A stretch of 64,000 nucleotides of DNA from contig JACXVB010000014.1 of the NCBI GenBank assembly GCA_014763615.1, positions 16,927 through 80,926 on the forward strand, in the 5' to 3' direction. The position numbers were made by a program, and so were the translations under genes. This stretch comes from Sphingobacteriales bacterium (GTDB lineage: Bacteria; Bacteroidota; Bacteroidia; Sphingobacteriales; Sphingobacteriaceae). Below the pieces are notes generated by a model. The model did no database searches. It worked only from the letters and a program-made list of their open reading frames with translations, and was not told where the DNA came from. This document shows, one piece after another, positions 36,446 through 44,344 of this stretch; position 1 is the first letter of the stretch; each line of letters opens with the position of its first letter.

Positions 36446-37894
36446 TTAAATATTCAACACCCAAGTATCTTTACTACCACCGCCCTGAGAAGAATTAACC
36501 ACTAATGAACCTTCTTTTAGCGCTACACGAGTTAAACCGCCCGGAACAATTTCTATTCCCGATGGACCAAATAAGGCAAAAGGTCTTAAATCTATTCTTC
36601 GAGGTTGTAATTTTCCATTGATAAAACACGGCGCTGCTGATAAACTAATAATGGGTTGTGCTATGAATTGACGAGGATCTTCTAAAACTGCTTTTTTATA
36701 ATCTTCCATTTCTTCCTCCGTCGCGGCATTACCGATAATCATTCCGTAACCACCAGAAGCATTGGTTTTTTTAATCACCATTTTATCCATATGTTCAAAA
36801 ACATATTTCCGCTCGCTTGCATCTTCCATTTTATAGGTGGGCACATTTTTAAGTATAGGCTCTTCATTCAGATAATACTTAATCATATCGGGTACATAAA
36901 TGTATATTGCTTTATCATCTGCAACGCCATTTCCAGGAGCATTCACAATGGCTACATGCCCCTTTCTATAGGCCGACATTAATCCCGCTACGCCTAACAT
37001 ACTATCTGGATTAAAAACCAATGGATCTAAATATTCATCATCAACCCTGCGATAAATCACATCTACCCGCTGTAAACCTTCGGTAGTTTTCATAAAAACA
37101 CGATGATTTTCTACCACCAAATCTCTTCCTTCAACCAACTCTATTCCCATTAAACGAGCTAATGTAGAATGCTCAAAATAAGCTGAATTATAGATGCCCG
37201 GGGTAAGCATTACGATGTTTGGATTTGAATTATGACGAGGAGATAAAGCAGCTAAGTTTTTATGTAATAATTGAGGATAATTAGTTACTGTTCTTACAGC
37301 GTTGTGTGGCAATAAATCAGGGAAAATTCTTTTGGTGATTTCTCGATTTTCTAACATGTATGAAACTCCAGAAGGTGTTCTCAAATTATCTTCCAACACA
37401 TAAAATGTTCCATCAAGATCTCTAATGATATCAATTCCAGAAATATGAACAAAAATATCATGTGGGACTTTCAGATTGTGCATTTCTCGCAGATAGTGTT
37501 CGCAAGAATAAATCATATCAATAGGCACAATCTTATCTTTTATGATAAATTGATTAGAGTAAATATCATTTAAGAAATGATTTAAGGCCTTTAATCTTTG
37601 TTTGATGCCGCTTTCTATGTAACTCCATTCTTCAGCAGTGATGATACGGGGAATCACATCAAAAGGAAATATCTTTTCTATACCCTCTCCACTTGAGTAA
37701 ACCGTGAATGTTACCCCCTGACTCATGAATAATCTACGAGCCATTTCTTCTTTTTGTGTTAATTCTTCAACAGGAACGTTTTTTAGAAACTCATATAGCC
37801 TCTGATAGGGTAATCTAATACTACTACCGTTATACATTTCATCATAAAACCCATTTTCTGATGGATAATTTTGAAATAAAGATGAAACTCCCAT
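36446..37894 (-). CDS. circularly permuted type 2 ATP-grasp protein
   Basis: Amidoligase-like ATP-grasp enzyme of 482 aa (DUF404/DUF407 type, circularly permuted). Family features are GVTFTVYSSGEGIEKIFPFDVIPRI, YVLEDNLRTPSGVSYMLENR, YRRVDDEYLDPL and ending SQGGGSKDTWVL, all normal. The ATP-dependent C-N ligation is predicted, the substrates unknown. It heads the operon with alpha-E and transglutaminase genes. The region 37895-38262 upstream should contain its promoter, but I find no clean consensus. Confidence 0.93.
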   Translation of the reverse strand: MGVSSLFQNYPSENGFYDEMYNGSSIRLPYQRLYEFLKNVPVEELTQKEEMARRLFMSQGVTFTVYSSGEGIEKIFPFDVIPRIITAEEWSYIESGIKQRLKALNHFLNDIYSNQFIIKDKIVPIDMIYSCEHYLREMHNLKVPHDIFVHISGIDIIRDLDGTFYVLEDNLRTPSGVSYMLENREITKRIFPDLLPHNAVRTVTNYPQLLHKNLAALSPRHNSNPNIVMLTPGIYNSAYFEHSTLARLMGIELVEGRDLVVENHRVFMKTTEGLQRVDVIYRRVDDEYLDPLVFNPDSMLGVAGLMSAYRKGHVAIVNAPGNGVADDKAIYIYVPDMIKYYLNEEPILKNVPTYKMEDASERKYVFEHMDKMVIKKTNASGGYGMIIGNAATEEEMEDYKKAVLEDPRQFIAQPIISLSAAPCFINGKLQPRRIDLRPFALFGPSGIEIVPGGLTRVALKEGSLVVNSSQGGGSKDTWVLNI

Positions 37895-38262
37895 TTTAGA
37901 AAGCGTTAAATTGAATGATTCTTAAATTTTTTCGATAAGTTATACAAAATTCATCTAATAATAACCAAATATTTATTGTTTTTTTATATAAATCAGCTAA
38001 ACATTTCGATTTATCAAAATTTATCTCGAGAATTCTTGCCTATACCATCAAAATGCCTTAGCGTTTAAGCAAAGCAAACATTCTAAAGCTGATTTAACCA
38101 TATCTTTATGGTATAGAAACACCTCGCTATGTAAAGCTAAGGTTTTGGAAATGTCTTTTTTTAAAAAAATAATAGAATCCTGTGGTTTAAGATAGTCGCT
38201 AACAAGCAAACAAAAACGCCCTCCTAATGGAAGGCGTTTTTAGTTTATCTATAAGTTTATAA
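37895..38262. other. intergenic region with inverted repeat
   Basis: AT-rich, non-coding stretch of 368 bases between the ATP-grasp operon (leaving leftwards) and the DUF2911 gene. It holds a 14-base near-palindromic pair (38040-38053 and 38102-38116, CTATACCAT arms) separated by about 50 bases, and the DUF2911 terminator at 38212-38241. No promoter match, tRNA or small ORF is convincing here. Confidence 0.6.
38212..38241 (-). terminator. intrinsic terminator of the DUF2911 gene
   Basis: Arms AAAAACGCC..TCC (38212-38224) and GGAAGGCGTTTTT (38229-38241) form a 12 of 13-bp stem with a 4-base loop. A and T tails are present on both sides, so it could work both ways, but it directly follows the minus-strand DUF2911 gene. 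Confidence 0.8.
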
Positions 38263-39111
38263 TTACTTACTTGCGGCTTTTAAAACCGCTTCATTCAATC
38301 TTACATACTCATCGTTATGACTTGCTTTAGCCAACTCTAGTCCCTGTGTTGCTGTTGCCATTGCACCTGCTTTATCGCCCATTTTTAATTGAATTCTTGC
38401 CTTCCAAAGTTTATAATAGGTGGCTTTCATATCACTTTTCTCTAAAATATTTGCCCACTCTAAGGCTTTGGCTAAATCCTTATTGTGTTCATAATAATAT
38501 TCCATCGCTGCATAATAAGGTTTCTTTTCCCCTTGCATGGCGTTCTCAATATTAGCCAAGATACGAGCATCATCATCAATGGTCATTGGAATGCTTATAT
38601 CCGTGTTTTCCCACATCAAATGCAGTTGCATAGCAGTTTCACTCACATTTTCAAACTGAATGGTAAAAGTTTCAACTGTAGATTTTAAAGTTTGAGGTTT
38701 TACCGTAAAACGCAATAAATCATCTGCTTGTTTATAGCTATAAGCCCCCCATTGATTGGCTGTTTTGTTGAGGATAATGGTCCACTCGTCTTTTCCAGGA
38801 ATAGTAAATAACGCATATTTTCCGGCTGGTACTTGATGTCCATCCACATTTACCTCATCTTTAAACTGGATGGTGGTTGCTTCGTTAGCTCCAGTTCTCC
38901 AAACCTCACCATAAGGTTGCAAACCTCCAAAAATTTTACGTCCATTCCTATTCGGACGGCTGTAGGTAATAGTTACCTGACTCAAGCCAAATGCTTGTGT
39001 TATACTTTGGTTTGAACTTGGTCTTGGCGTAATTTCTGTTTGCGCCTGACTAAATTGACTGCATAAAGCGAAAGCAAGTGCTATGCTTAAAGTTTTAAAA
39101 ATTAGTTTCAT
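38263..39111 (-). CDS. DUF2911 secreted protein
   Basis: Secreted protein of 282 aa. The signal peptide ends SQFSQAQT. The DUF2911 domain (about residues 30-170) contains the diagnostic ITYSRPNRNGRKIFGGLQPYG and EVWRTGANEATTIQF; the C-terminal 100 residues are helical and TPR-like (DLAKALEWANILEKSD). Such proteins are frequent in Bacteroidota and of unknown function. The gene is monocistronic with a terminator at 38212-38241. Confidence 0.9.
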   Translation of the reverse strand: MKLIFKTLSIALAFALCSQFSQAQTEITPRPSSNQSITQAFGLSQVTITYSRPNRNGRKIFGGLQPYGEVWRTGANEATTIQFKDEVNVDGHQVPAGKYALFTIPGKDEWTIILNKTANQWGAYSYKQADDLLRFTVKPQTLKSTVETFTIQFENVSETAMQLHLMWENTDISIPMTIDDDARILANIENAMQGEKKPYYAAMEYYYEHNKDLAKALEWANILEKSDMKATYYKLWKARIQLKMGDKAGAMATATQGLELAKASHNDEYVRLNEAVLKAASK

Positions 39112-39154
39112 AATGGATTTTAATTTAGAAATAATGATTTTTATGTCTCTATAA

Positions 39155-39187
39155 TAAAAAACCCTGCCGACATACTCAACAGGGTTT
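39155..39187 (-). terminator. intrinsic terminator of the 155-aa gene
   Basis: An 8-bp stem (AAACCCTG 39159-39166, CAGGGTTT 39180-39187) with a 13-base loop is followed on the minus strand by a T run. It lies 22 bases after the stop of the minus-strand gene ending at 39209. Confidence 0.75.
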
Positions 39188-39208
39188 CAAACCTAAACTT
39201 ATTAACAA

Positions 39209-39676
39209 TTAAACCACAACCAATGGTTTTTCTTTAACCTCGGCAATTGAAATGTTTTCAATTAACTCATTTTCTAGCAGTTTAGTCCAAGCTTTTAGAT
39301 AAGTAATTACATCATTTCTGAAGTTATGCTTTAAATATTTTTTACCCTCAGGTAGAAGTTTTAAAATCTGAGGGTCTGATAATCTTTCTAAATGTGCCAA
39401 ATCTTCTCTAGTGAAGCCAAAGGCTAACATTTCATCGATGATATGATCGATCGGAAAACCACTCGTGGGGCAATAGTCTATCAATTGCTCGTTCCAATCT
39501 CCATGCCTACGCATCGCAGATTTATGAATTTCTGCTTTGTCTAAATTGGTGATCACTTGCGCCAAATTACCACAATTACAACTCCCCATGTGTCCCCATT
39601 GGTAGGTTGCGCCTTGCTCTAAATGAGCAATTGTTTCTTGTAAAGCTGCTATTACCTGTATTGATGCTTGAGCCAT
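39209..39676 (-). CDS. conserved hypothetical soluble protein
   Basis: Soluble protein of 155 aa without signal peptide or membrane helix. A cysteine pair lies in GSCNCGNLAQ (residues 32-41) and a third in DYCPTSGFP (about 67-75), suggesting a metal or redox site. The second half is helical and rich in Leu and Lys. It looks like a Bacteroidota-specific conserved family, but I cannot name it. It is followed by a clear terminator and stands 100 bases from the anti-sigma-like gene. Confidence 0.65.
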   Translation of the reverse strand: MAQASIQVIAALQETIAHLEQGATYQWGHMGSCNCGNLAQVITNLDKAEIHKSAMRRHGDWNEQLIDYCPTSGFPIDHIIDEMLAFGFTREDLAHLERLSDPQILKLLPEGKKYLKHNFRNDVITYLKAWTKLLENELIENISIAEVKEKPLVVV

Positions 39677-39724
39677 AATAATTGGATAACAATAGGTTTT
39701 TTAAAAGGTTTAGCATTTAAATAA

Positions 39725-39753
39725 AAAATCTTGACGCTAAATTAGCATCAAGA
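39725..39753 (-). terminator. intrinsic terminator of the sigma/anti-sigma operon
   Basis: Arms TCTTGACGCTAA (39729-39740) and TTAGCATCAAGA (39742-39753) form a long stem with one mismatch, followed on the minus strand by a T run. It lies 24 bases after the stop of the anti-sigma-like gene. Confidence 0.8.
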
Positions 39754-39776
39754 CTAAAAAATTTAAAAATAAGATT

Positions 39777-40277
39777 TTAAGCTAATTTTCTTCTCAAAAA
39801 CTTATCAAAAAGCATTAATGCCGCTATGATATCAAACATGAAGAAGCCATAAAGAATGAAGGTTTTATTGGCCTCAGAAAGCTTAACTTGACTGCCTAAC
39901 TGCCTTAAATTAAAATTAATTGGAGCTGGCGTATTAAATGAAGCTGCCCAATTGATGTCCTTCACAGCGATGACCAGACAAATCAGTAGGAGCACCACAA
40001 AAATAGCGCTTATCCCATAAATTATTCTTTTATCTATCAAGGCTTTCGCAGATAATGGCTTACTCTGCAATGCTACTTTTTCCATCACTTTATAGGTAAA
40101 AGCCATAGAAGGCTCATCCAATTCTAGTAATTGAAAATCTTTTTGTAGGGCCATTAATTCCTGATATTTAAGACTATATACAGGATCATGAATGATTAAA
40201 TGAGAGATTGCTTCTTGCTCTTCCTCAGAACAAAGCCCATCTATATAATCCCAAATTCTTTCTTCTATATGATTCAT
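39777..40277 (-). CDS. anti-sigma-factor-like membrane protein
   Basis: Membrane protein of 166 aa with an N-terminal cytoplasmic helical part starting NHIEERIWDYIDGLCSEEEQ, typical of anti-sigma partners of ECF factors, and two hydrophobic helices (about 86-106 and 141-158). The usual zinc-finger HxxxCxxC is absent. Its ATG overlaps the sigma factor stop as ATGA, so the pair is translationally coupled. I infer that it holds the sigma factor at the membrane; the signal is unknown. Confidence 0.75.
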   Translation of the reverse strand: MNHIEERIWDYIDGLCSEEEQEAISHLIIHDPVYSLKYQELMALQKDFQLLELDEPSMAFTYKVMEKVALQSKPLSAKALIDKRIIYGISAIFVVLLLICLVIAVKDINWAASFNTPAPINFNLRQLGSQVKLSEANKTFILYGFFMFDIIAALMLFDKFLRRKLA

Positions 40278-40864
40278 AACAACTCCTTTACTTCACCTTG
40301 TAATAAATTTTCTAATTGTATTTTTAAACGTTGCCTTGCCCGATGTAGTTTTACTTTAACTGTATTAGCCTCCATACCCATTGCCTTGGCAATTTCCTCT
40401 AGAGATTGTTCGCCTTGGTAAAAAAGCGTGATAATGGTAGCATCATCAGGCAATAAATTTTTGATGGCTTTATTCACATAAAAACTTCTCGATTTCTTCT
40501 CTACAGCATATTGATCTGCATCGCTTTGATAACTCTCTAATTGCACAAAATTAGCATCATCATCAATAGAAGTGGTATTTACTTTCTTTTTCCTCAAATG
40601 TGTCATCGAAGTATGATAAACAATAGTATATAACCAAGTGCTAAATTTTGCCGAACGCTGATAGCTCGATAAAGAACGATAAGCCTTTACAAAAGTATCC
40701 TGAGCCACCTCCTCTGCATCCTCCCTGCTTTTAGTAAAACGCATTGCGAGCGTAAATACATAACGCTGATGTCTTTTCACCAAATCGGCATAAGCTGCTT
40801 GATTTCCACCAAGCACTGCATCTATAATTTCTATATCAGAACTTTTATGAAGCATCGATAACAT
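40274..40864 (-). CDS. ECF-type RNA polymerase sigma factor
   Basis: Sigma-70 family factor of 196 aa. Region 2 (about residues 25-95) includes EEVAQDTFVKAYRSLSSYQ and FSTWLYTIVYH; region 4 (about 135-185) includes YQGEQSLEEIAKAMGMEANT and the recognition-helix part VKVKLHRARQRLK. It is coupled to the anti-sigma-like gene downstream. An ATG three codons in (40855) is an equally good start. Its regulon cannot be read here. Confidence 0.93.
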   Translation of the reverse strand: MLSMLHKSSDIEIIDAVLGGNQAAYADLVKRHQRYVFTLAMRFTKSREDAEEVAQDTFVKAYRSLSSYQRSAKFSTWLYTIVYHTSMTHLRKKKVNTTSIDDDANFVQLESYQSDADQYAVEKKSRSFYVNKAIKNLLPDDATIITLFYQGEQSLEEIAKAMGMEANTVKVKLHRARQRLKIQLENLLQGEVKELL

Positions 40865-41172
40865 TAAGACAACTGTTTATGCAAAGAGGTTACAGGACTT
40901 AACTTAAATAAATATAACTATTTTTGGAGAGAGGAAACACAAAACTAGATTCCTCACTTTAACCTGTGTTCGGGAACAGAAATAGTTCTAAAGCTAGCAA
41001 AGGGGATGATTTTGTGTTTAATTAACTGAAAATGAATTTTTTAACATAAATCAACATCCATATACCAAGAGATAAAATTATTGAATTCCCTATCCTAGCA
41101 GGAATTCGCTTTCGCTGCCCCTTCGTAAATATTAAACATTGAACAAACCGTATCTTTTTAGGATAGATGGAC
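40865..41172. other. intergenic region before the heptamer array
   Basis: AT-rich, non-coding stretch upstream of the sigma factor gene. It contains a 7-bp inverted repeat GAATTCC / GGAATTC (41083-41089 and 41101-41107) close to the array. No promoter consensus for the sigma gene and no ORF is convincing. Confidence 0.5.
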
Positions 41173-41522
41173 GCAGAAGGTAGAAGGCGGAAGGCAGAAA
41201 GCTTAAAGCGAAAGGCTGAAGGCTGAAAGCTTAAGGCGGAAGGCAGAAAGCTTAAAGCGGAAGGCTGAAGGCGGAAGGCTGAATGCAGAAAGCTTAAGGC
41301 GGAAGGCAGAAGGCAGAAAGCTTAAAGCGGAAGGCGGAAGGCGGAAGGCTGAATGCAGAAAGCTTAAGGCGGAAGGCAGAAGGCAGAAAGCTTAAAGCGG
41401 AAGGCTGAAGGCGGAAGGCTGAATGCAGAAAGCTTAAGGCGAAAGGCAGAAGGCAGAAAGCTTAAAGCGGAAGGCTGAAGGCGGAAGGCTGAATGCAGAA
41501 AGCTTAAGGCGAAAGGCTGAAC
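41173..41522 (+). repeat. 50-unit heptamer tandem array (GCNNAAN) with 70-bp higher-order period
   Basis: Exactly 350 bases can be cut into 50 consecutive 7-base units, every one with A at positions 5 and 6 and G at position 1; position 2 is C in all but one. The unit types are GCGGAAG, GCTGAAG, GCAGAAG/A, GCTTAAG/A, GCGAAAG and GCTGAAT. Ten units form a 70-bp block that repeats four times (phase points 41251, 41321, 41391, 41461) with few substitutions. No indels occur. GCTTAAR units place stop codons in all frames, so it is not coding. The plus strand is purine-rich. Confidence 0.95.
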
Positions 41523-41660
41523 GCTTCCAACTTTCCATTATTCCAAGTAAGAGGCGGAAAGCAAAAGGCTTAAGGCTGAACGCTTCCAACTTTCCATCAT
41601 TCCAAGCAAGAGGCTAAAGGCGTATGGCGAACCTCATTCATTCTGCCATTCTAAGTGAAG
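41523..41660 (+). repeat. spacer-interrupted end of the heptamer array
   Basis: Two 31-base pyrimidine-rich spacers (41523-41553 and 41582-41612; 28 of 31 bases or better identical, starting GCTTCCAACTTTCCAT) alternate with runs of four (41554-41581) and three (41613-41633) further heptamers. The period between spacers is 59 bases. Similar ATTCCAAG-type spacers appear in the second array near 43121. Confidence 0.9.
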
Positions 41661-41703
41661 CTTGGAGACAGTGGTTAAAAATTAGAGCAATTCATTATTA
41701 AAG

Positions 41704-42909
41704 TTATTCAGAAAGAAAACTTCTTAAGTCTGTGGCCTTGATACCGTCAACCGTATTGCCAATAAATGGGACTAGCGTAATGACTTCCTTTGGGTAGTGA
41801 TCAGGAATTTTCTTAAGATTTCCAAACTCTCTTTCCATTGTCTTTTCTTCATAAAGTGATAGCGCTACTTGAATATATTTTTTTTCGCCATTCTTCTCGC
41901 AATAAAAGTCTATTTCTTGGGTATCTATAATTCCAACTTTTACCTGATAACCAGATATTAGCAGATGATTATACACCACGTTTTCAATGATTTTACCTTT
42001 GTCTTCTAAACGATAACCCCAAATTCCATTTCTGATGCCTAGATTCTCAAAATAAAATTTATCACCAATTTCAAATAAGCGTTTTCCTATTAAGTCAAAC
42101 CTTGGTACTTGATGCAGTAGAAAAGCATCTACCAGATGTTTGATATAAATTTGAACCTGATTTGGGGGGATATTGGTTTTTTGCGACTTTAAAAAGTCAC
42201 TAATTTTCTTGGCAGAAAATAAGCTTCCAATATGAGCTGCTAAAAATAAAATCAGTTGTTCTAAAAAAATAGTATTTCTTACGGCATACCTGTTAATAAT
42301 ATCTCTGTAAACGATAGTGGCATAAATATTCTTCAAATACTCAAAAACAACCTCATCCTTTAACGGTAAATTTTTGAGGTAAGGTAAGCCGCCATATTTT
42401 AAATAGCGTTCTAAGCTATCCTCCTTGTTTTCTAATTGATGGAATTGAAGAAACTCCTTAAAAGAGAGACTATAAATGGTAAATTCAATGTATCTTCCGC
42501 TTAGTTTTCCAGCTATATCACTAGATAAGAGGTTGGCGTTGCTTCCGGTGCAATAAATATCTAAGGTTTGGTGAAGGGATAAGGACCTGAGGGCATCCTG
42601 AAAATTTTTAATATCTTGAATTTCATCAATAAAAATATAGGTTTTTTCTTTAGGATGGATATGGCTAAGGATATATTCATTTAAATCCTCCGCAGTTTTT
42701 ATAAAAGAAAAATATAAATCCTCCTTATTAATATAAATAATAGTAGCCTGAGGATCAAACTGTTGAATTGTGGAGATCAGTTGATAAAGTAGATAGCTTT
42801 TTCCAACCCTTCTTTGTCCAGTTAACACTTTAATGATAGGCTTTCCGATAAAAGGCTTTATCCTATCAAAATAGATGCTTCGTATTTCTAAATCATCAGG
42901 GATTTTCAT
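41704..42909 (-). CDS. AAA ATPase with DUF4143 domain
   Basis: P-loop ATPase of 401 aa from the ATG at 42909 (an ATG nine codons earlier lacks support). The N-terminal AAA_14 domain has Walker A GQRRVGKSYLLYQL and Walker B TYIFIDEIQDI; a C-terminal DUF4143 region (about 210-340) includes a nuclease-like fold end with KVGIIDTQEIDFYCEKNGEKKYIQVALS, a PD-(D/E)xK-like D-x-E-K/Q arrangement. These genes are common, variable in presence and of unknown role. It stands alone between the two heptamer arrays, with a 12-bp palindrome just upstream (42943-42972). Confidence 0.9.
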   Translation of the reverse strand: MKIPDDLEIRSIYFDRIKPFIGKPIIKVLTGQRRVGKSYLLYQLISTIQQFDPQATIIYINKEDLYFSFIKTAEDLNEYILSHIHPKEKTYIFIDEIQDIKNFQDALRSLSLHQTLDIYCTGSNANLLSSDIAGKLSGRYIEFTIYSLSFKEFLQFHQLENKEDSLERYLKYGGLPYLKNLPLKDEVVFEYLKNIYATIVYRDIINRYAVRNTIFLEQLILFLAAHIGSLFSAKKISDFLKSQKTNIPPNQVQIYIKHLVDAFLLHQVPRFDLIGKRLFEIGDKFYFENLGIRNGIWGYRLEDKGKIIENVVYNHLLISGYQVKVGIIDTQEIDFYCEKNGEKKYIQVALSLYEEKTMEREFGNLKKIPDHYPKEVITLVPFIGNTVDGIKATDLRSFLSE

Positions 42910-42942
42910 TTTAGCTAAGACTATAATAAAGTGCAAAATAAC

Positions 42943-42972
42943 ATAAAATTATAGATATAACTATAATTTTAT
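42943..42972. promoter_or_regulatory. 12-bp palindrome upstream of the ATPase gene
   Basis: Perfect inverted repeat ATAAAATTATAG / CTATAATTTTAT with a 6-base loop, 34 bases before the ATPase ATG. A third partial copy, CTATAATA, lies at 42921. It could be an operator; no T tract follows, so a terminator is less likely. Confidence 0.4.
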
Positions 42973-43064
42973 AAAAATAGAGAGGAATTAGCTGGGATTG
43001 ACATGATTTACCACTCCCGTTATCCTTTCATTTAAGCATCGTTCCGTTATTCCAATCTTCTCAG

Positions 43065-43332
43065 GCTGAAGGCAAAAGGCAAAAGGCGGAAGGCGGAAGG
43101 CTTATGGTTTAAGGTAAACCATCACTCCATTATTCCAAGTAAGAGGCTAAAGGCGGAAGGCAGAAAGCTTAAAGCGAAAGGCTGAATGCAGATAGCCATT
43201 TCCATTTTTTAATTTTCTAAGGCGAAAGGTAGAAGGTTGAAGGCGGAAGGTAGAAGGCAGAAAGCTTAAAGCGAAAGGCTGAATGCAGATAGCCATTTCC
43301 ATTTTTTAATTTTCTCAGGCGGAAGGCGGAAG
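43065..43332 (+). repeat. second heptamer array with T-rich spacers
   Basis: Same 7-base unit as the array at 41173. Runs of 8 (43065-43120), 7 (43146-43194), 10 (43222-43291) and 2 (43319-43332) units are separated by a 25-base ATTCCAAG-type spacer (43121-43145) and two nearly identical 27-base spacers (43195-43221, 43292-43318; GCCATTTCCATTTTTTAA core). A 59-base stretch is repeated exactly at 43160 and 43257, 97 bases apart. The orientation is the same as in the first array, so the ATPase gene is bracketed by direct repeats. Confidence 0.93.
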
Positions 43333-43427
43333 ATCTAGGGTGCATCTATCACTCCAGTATTCCAACCTTCCATTATTCCAATGGAATAAGACCTACTTCT
43401 CCCAACTACCAATATCTCGTCACTACC
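43333..43427. other. gap between second array and epimerase gene
   Basis: Contains further TTCCA-type spacer material (CCAGTATTCCAACCTTCCATTATTCC, split as 43354-43380) with no heptamers following it. No terminator for the polysaccharide operon is visible. Confidence 0.4.
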
Positions 43428-44321
43428 TTAGCCTTTAAAAGACAAAATGGTTTTTCTCAAACCTTCTTTTGCCGTGATGGGAAGCTCCTTTCCTAAGGCT
43501 TTTTTGAGTTTTTGATTGCTGACCAGATAGTTTTCGGTAAGTTTATGGAGGCGTTCGGTGGTTAAGGGGAGGTGTAGGGCATCTCCTGTTTGTGCTAATA
43601 TTTTGATGAAGGCGGGAGATAATTTCCAAAGTTTTGGCTTTTTGCCGAGTGTTTGGGCAATTTCTTGTACCAATTCATTAGTAGATAAACTGTCGTCATC
43701 TGCCAATTGATAAATCCCTGATGGAATATCTTCTCTTTCTATGATTTCTTTAATGACAAAGCATAAATTCTCCACACTTAAAAAAGAGCGTTGATTTTCA
43801 AAGGCAGCTAAAGGGTAGGGAATCCCATTCTTTACGAATTGATACAAGAGATTTAAGTTTCCTTTATTTCCTGGTCCGTGAATCATACAGGGGCGGAGGA
43901 TATAGTAAGATTTTCCTTTTGGTAATGGTTGAGCTTGAATGTATTCTTCGGCCATTAATTTAGATTTCCCGTAATGGGTTTGAGGGTTAGGCTTGACCTC
44001 TTCCGTTAAGATGTCATCAACTGAATCTGCCACTGCTTTAACTGAACTGATGAAGATGAATTTCTTGGCATCTGATTTCAAAAAAGCATCATACAATTGT
44101 TTGGTGAGTTCAAAATTGGCTTCATAATAGTCTTGGGGTTGCGAAACCTTTTTTAAATCATGGGCTTTGCCAGAAAGGTGGATGATGGTACTGGTATTTT
44201 TTAAATTTATTTGTTGTTCTGATGGATATCGCAATGAAATTTTGAGGATATGAAATTCCTTTAAATAGGCGATTAAGTTCTGCCCTACAAAACCTGAACT
44301 ACCGGTGATTAAAATATTCAT
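43428..44321 (-). CDS. NAD-dependent epimerase/dehydratase (extended SDR)
   Basis: Sugar-nucleotide epimerase/dehydratase of 297 aa from the ATG at 44321 (an ATG at 44330 is possible). Rossmann motif LITGSSGFVGQN at the N-terminus; catalytic Tyr and Lys in HYGKSKLMAEEY; IFISSVKAVAD supplies the Ser. The type is the UDP-glucose 4-epimerase/WbpV-like group found near O-antigen initiating transferases. It is the last gene of the polysaccharide locus, 23 bases after the AlbA_2 gene. A distant, broken relative lies at 45906. Confidence 0.9.
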   Translation of the reverse strand: MNILITGSSGFVGQNLIAYLKEFHILKISLRYPSEQQINLKNTSTIIHLSGKAHDLKKVSQPQDYYEANFELTKQLYDAFLKSDAKKFIFISSVKAVADSVDDILTEEVKPNPQTHYGKSKLMAEEYIQAQPLPKGKSYYILRPCMIHGPGNKGNLNLLYQFVKNGIPYPLAAFENQRSFLSVENLCFVIKEIIEREDIPSGIYQLADDDSLSTNELVQEIAQTLGKKPKLWKLSPAFIKILAQTGDALHLPLTTERLHKLTENYLVSNQKLKKALGKELPITAKEGLRKTILSFKG

Positions 44322-44344
44322 AGTTGACATGATATATCCTTACT

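Noticed and set aside
41173..41522. Repeat-protein coding region
   Set aside because: The 7-base unit changes frame every copy and GCTTAAR units give stop codons in all plus frames, with similar stops on the minus strand.
41173..41660. CRISPR array
   Set aside because: Units of 7 bases without unique spacers of 30-40 bases, and the spacers present are copies of each other; no cas genes.
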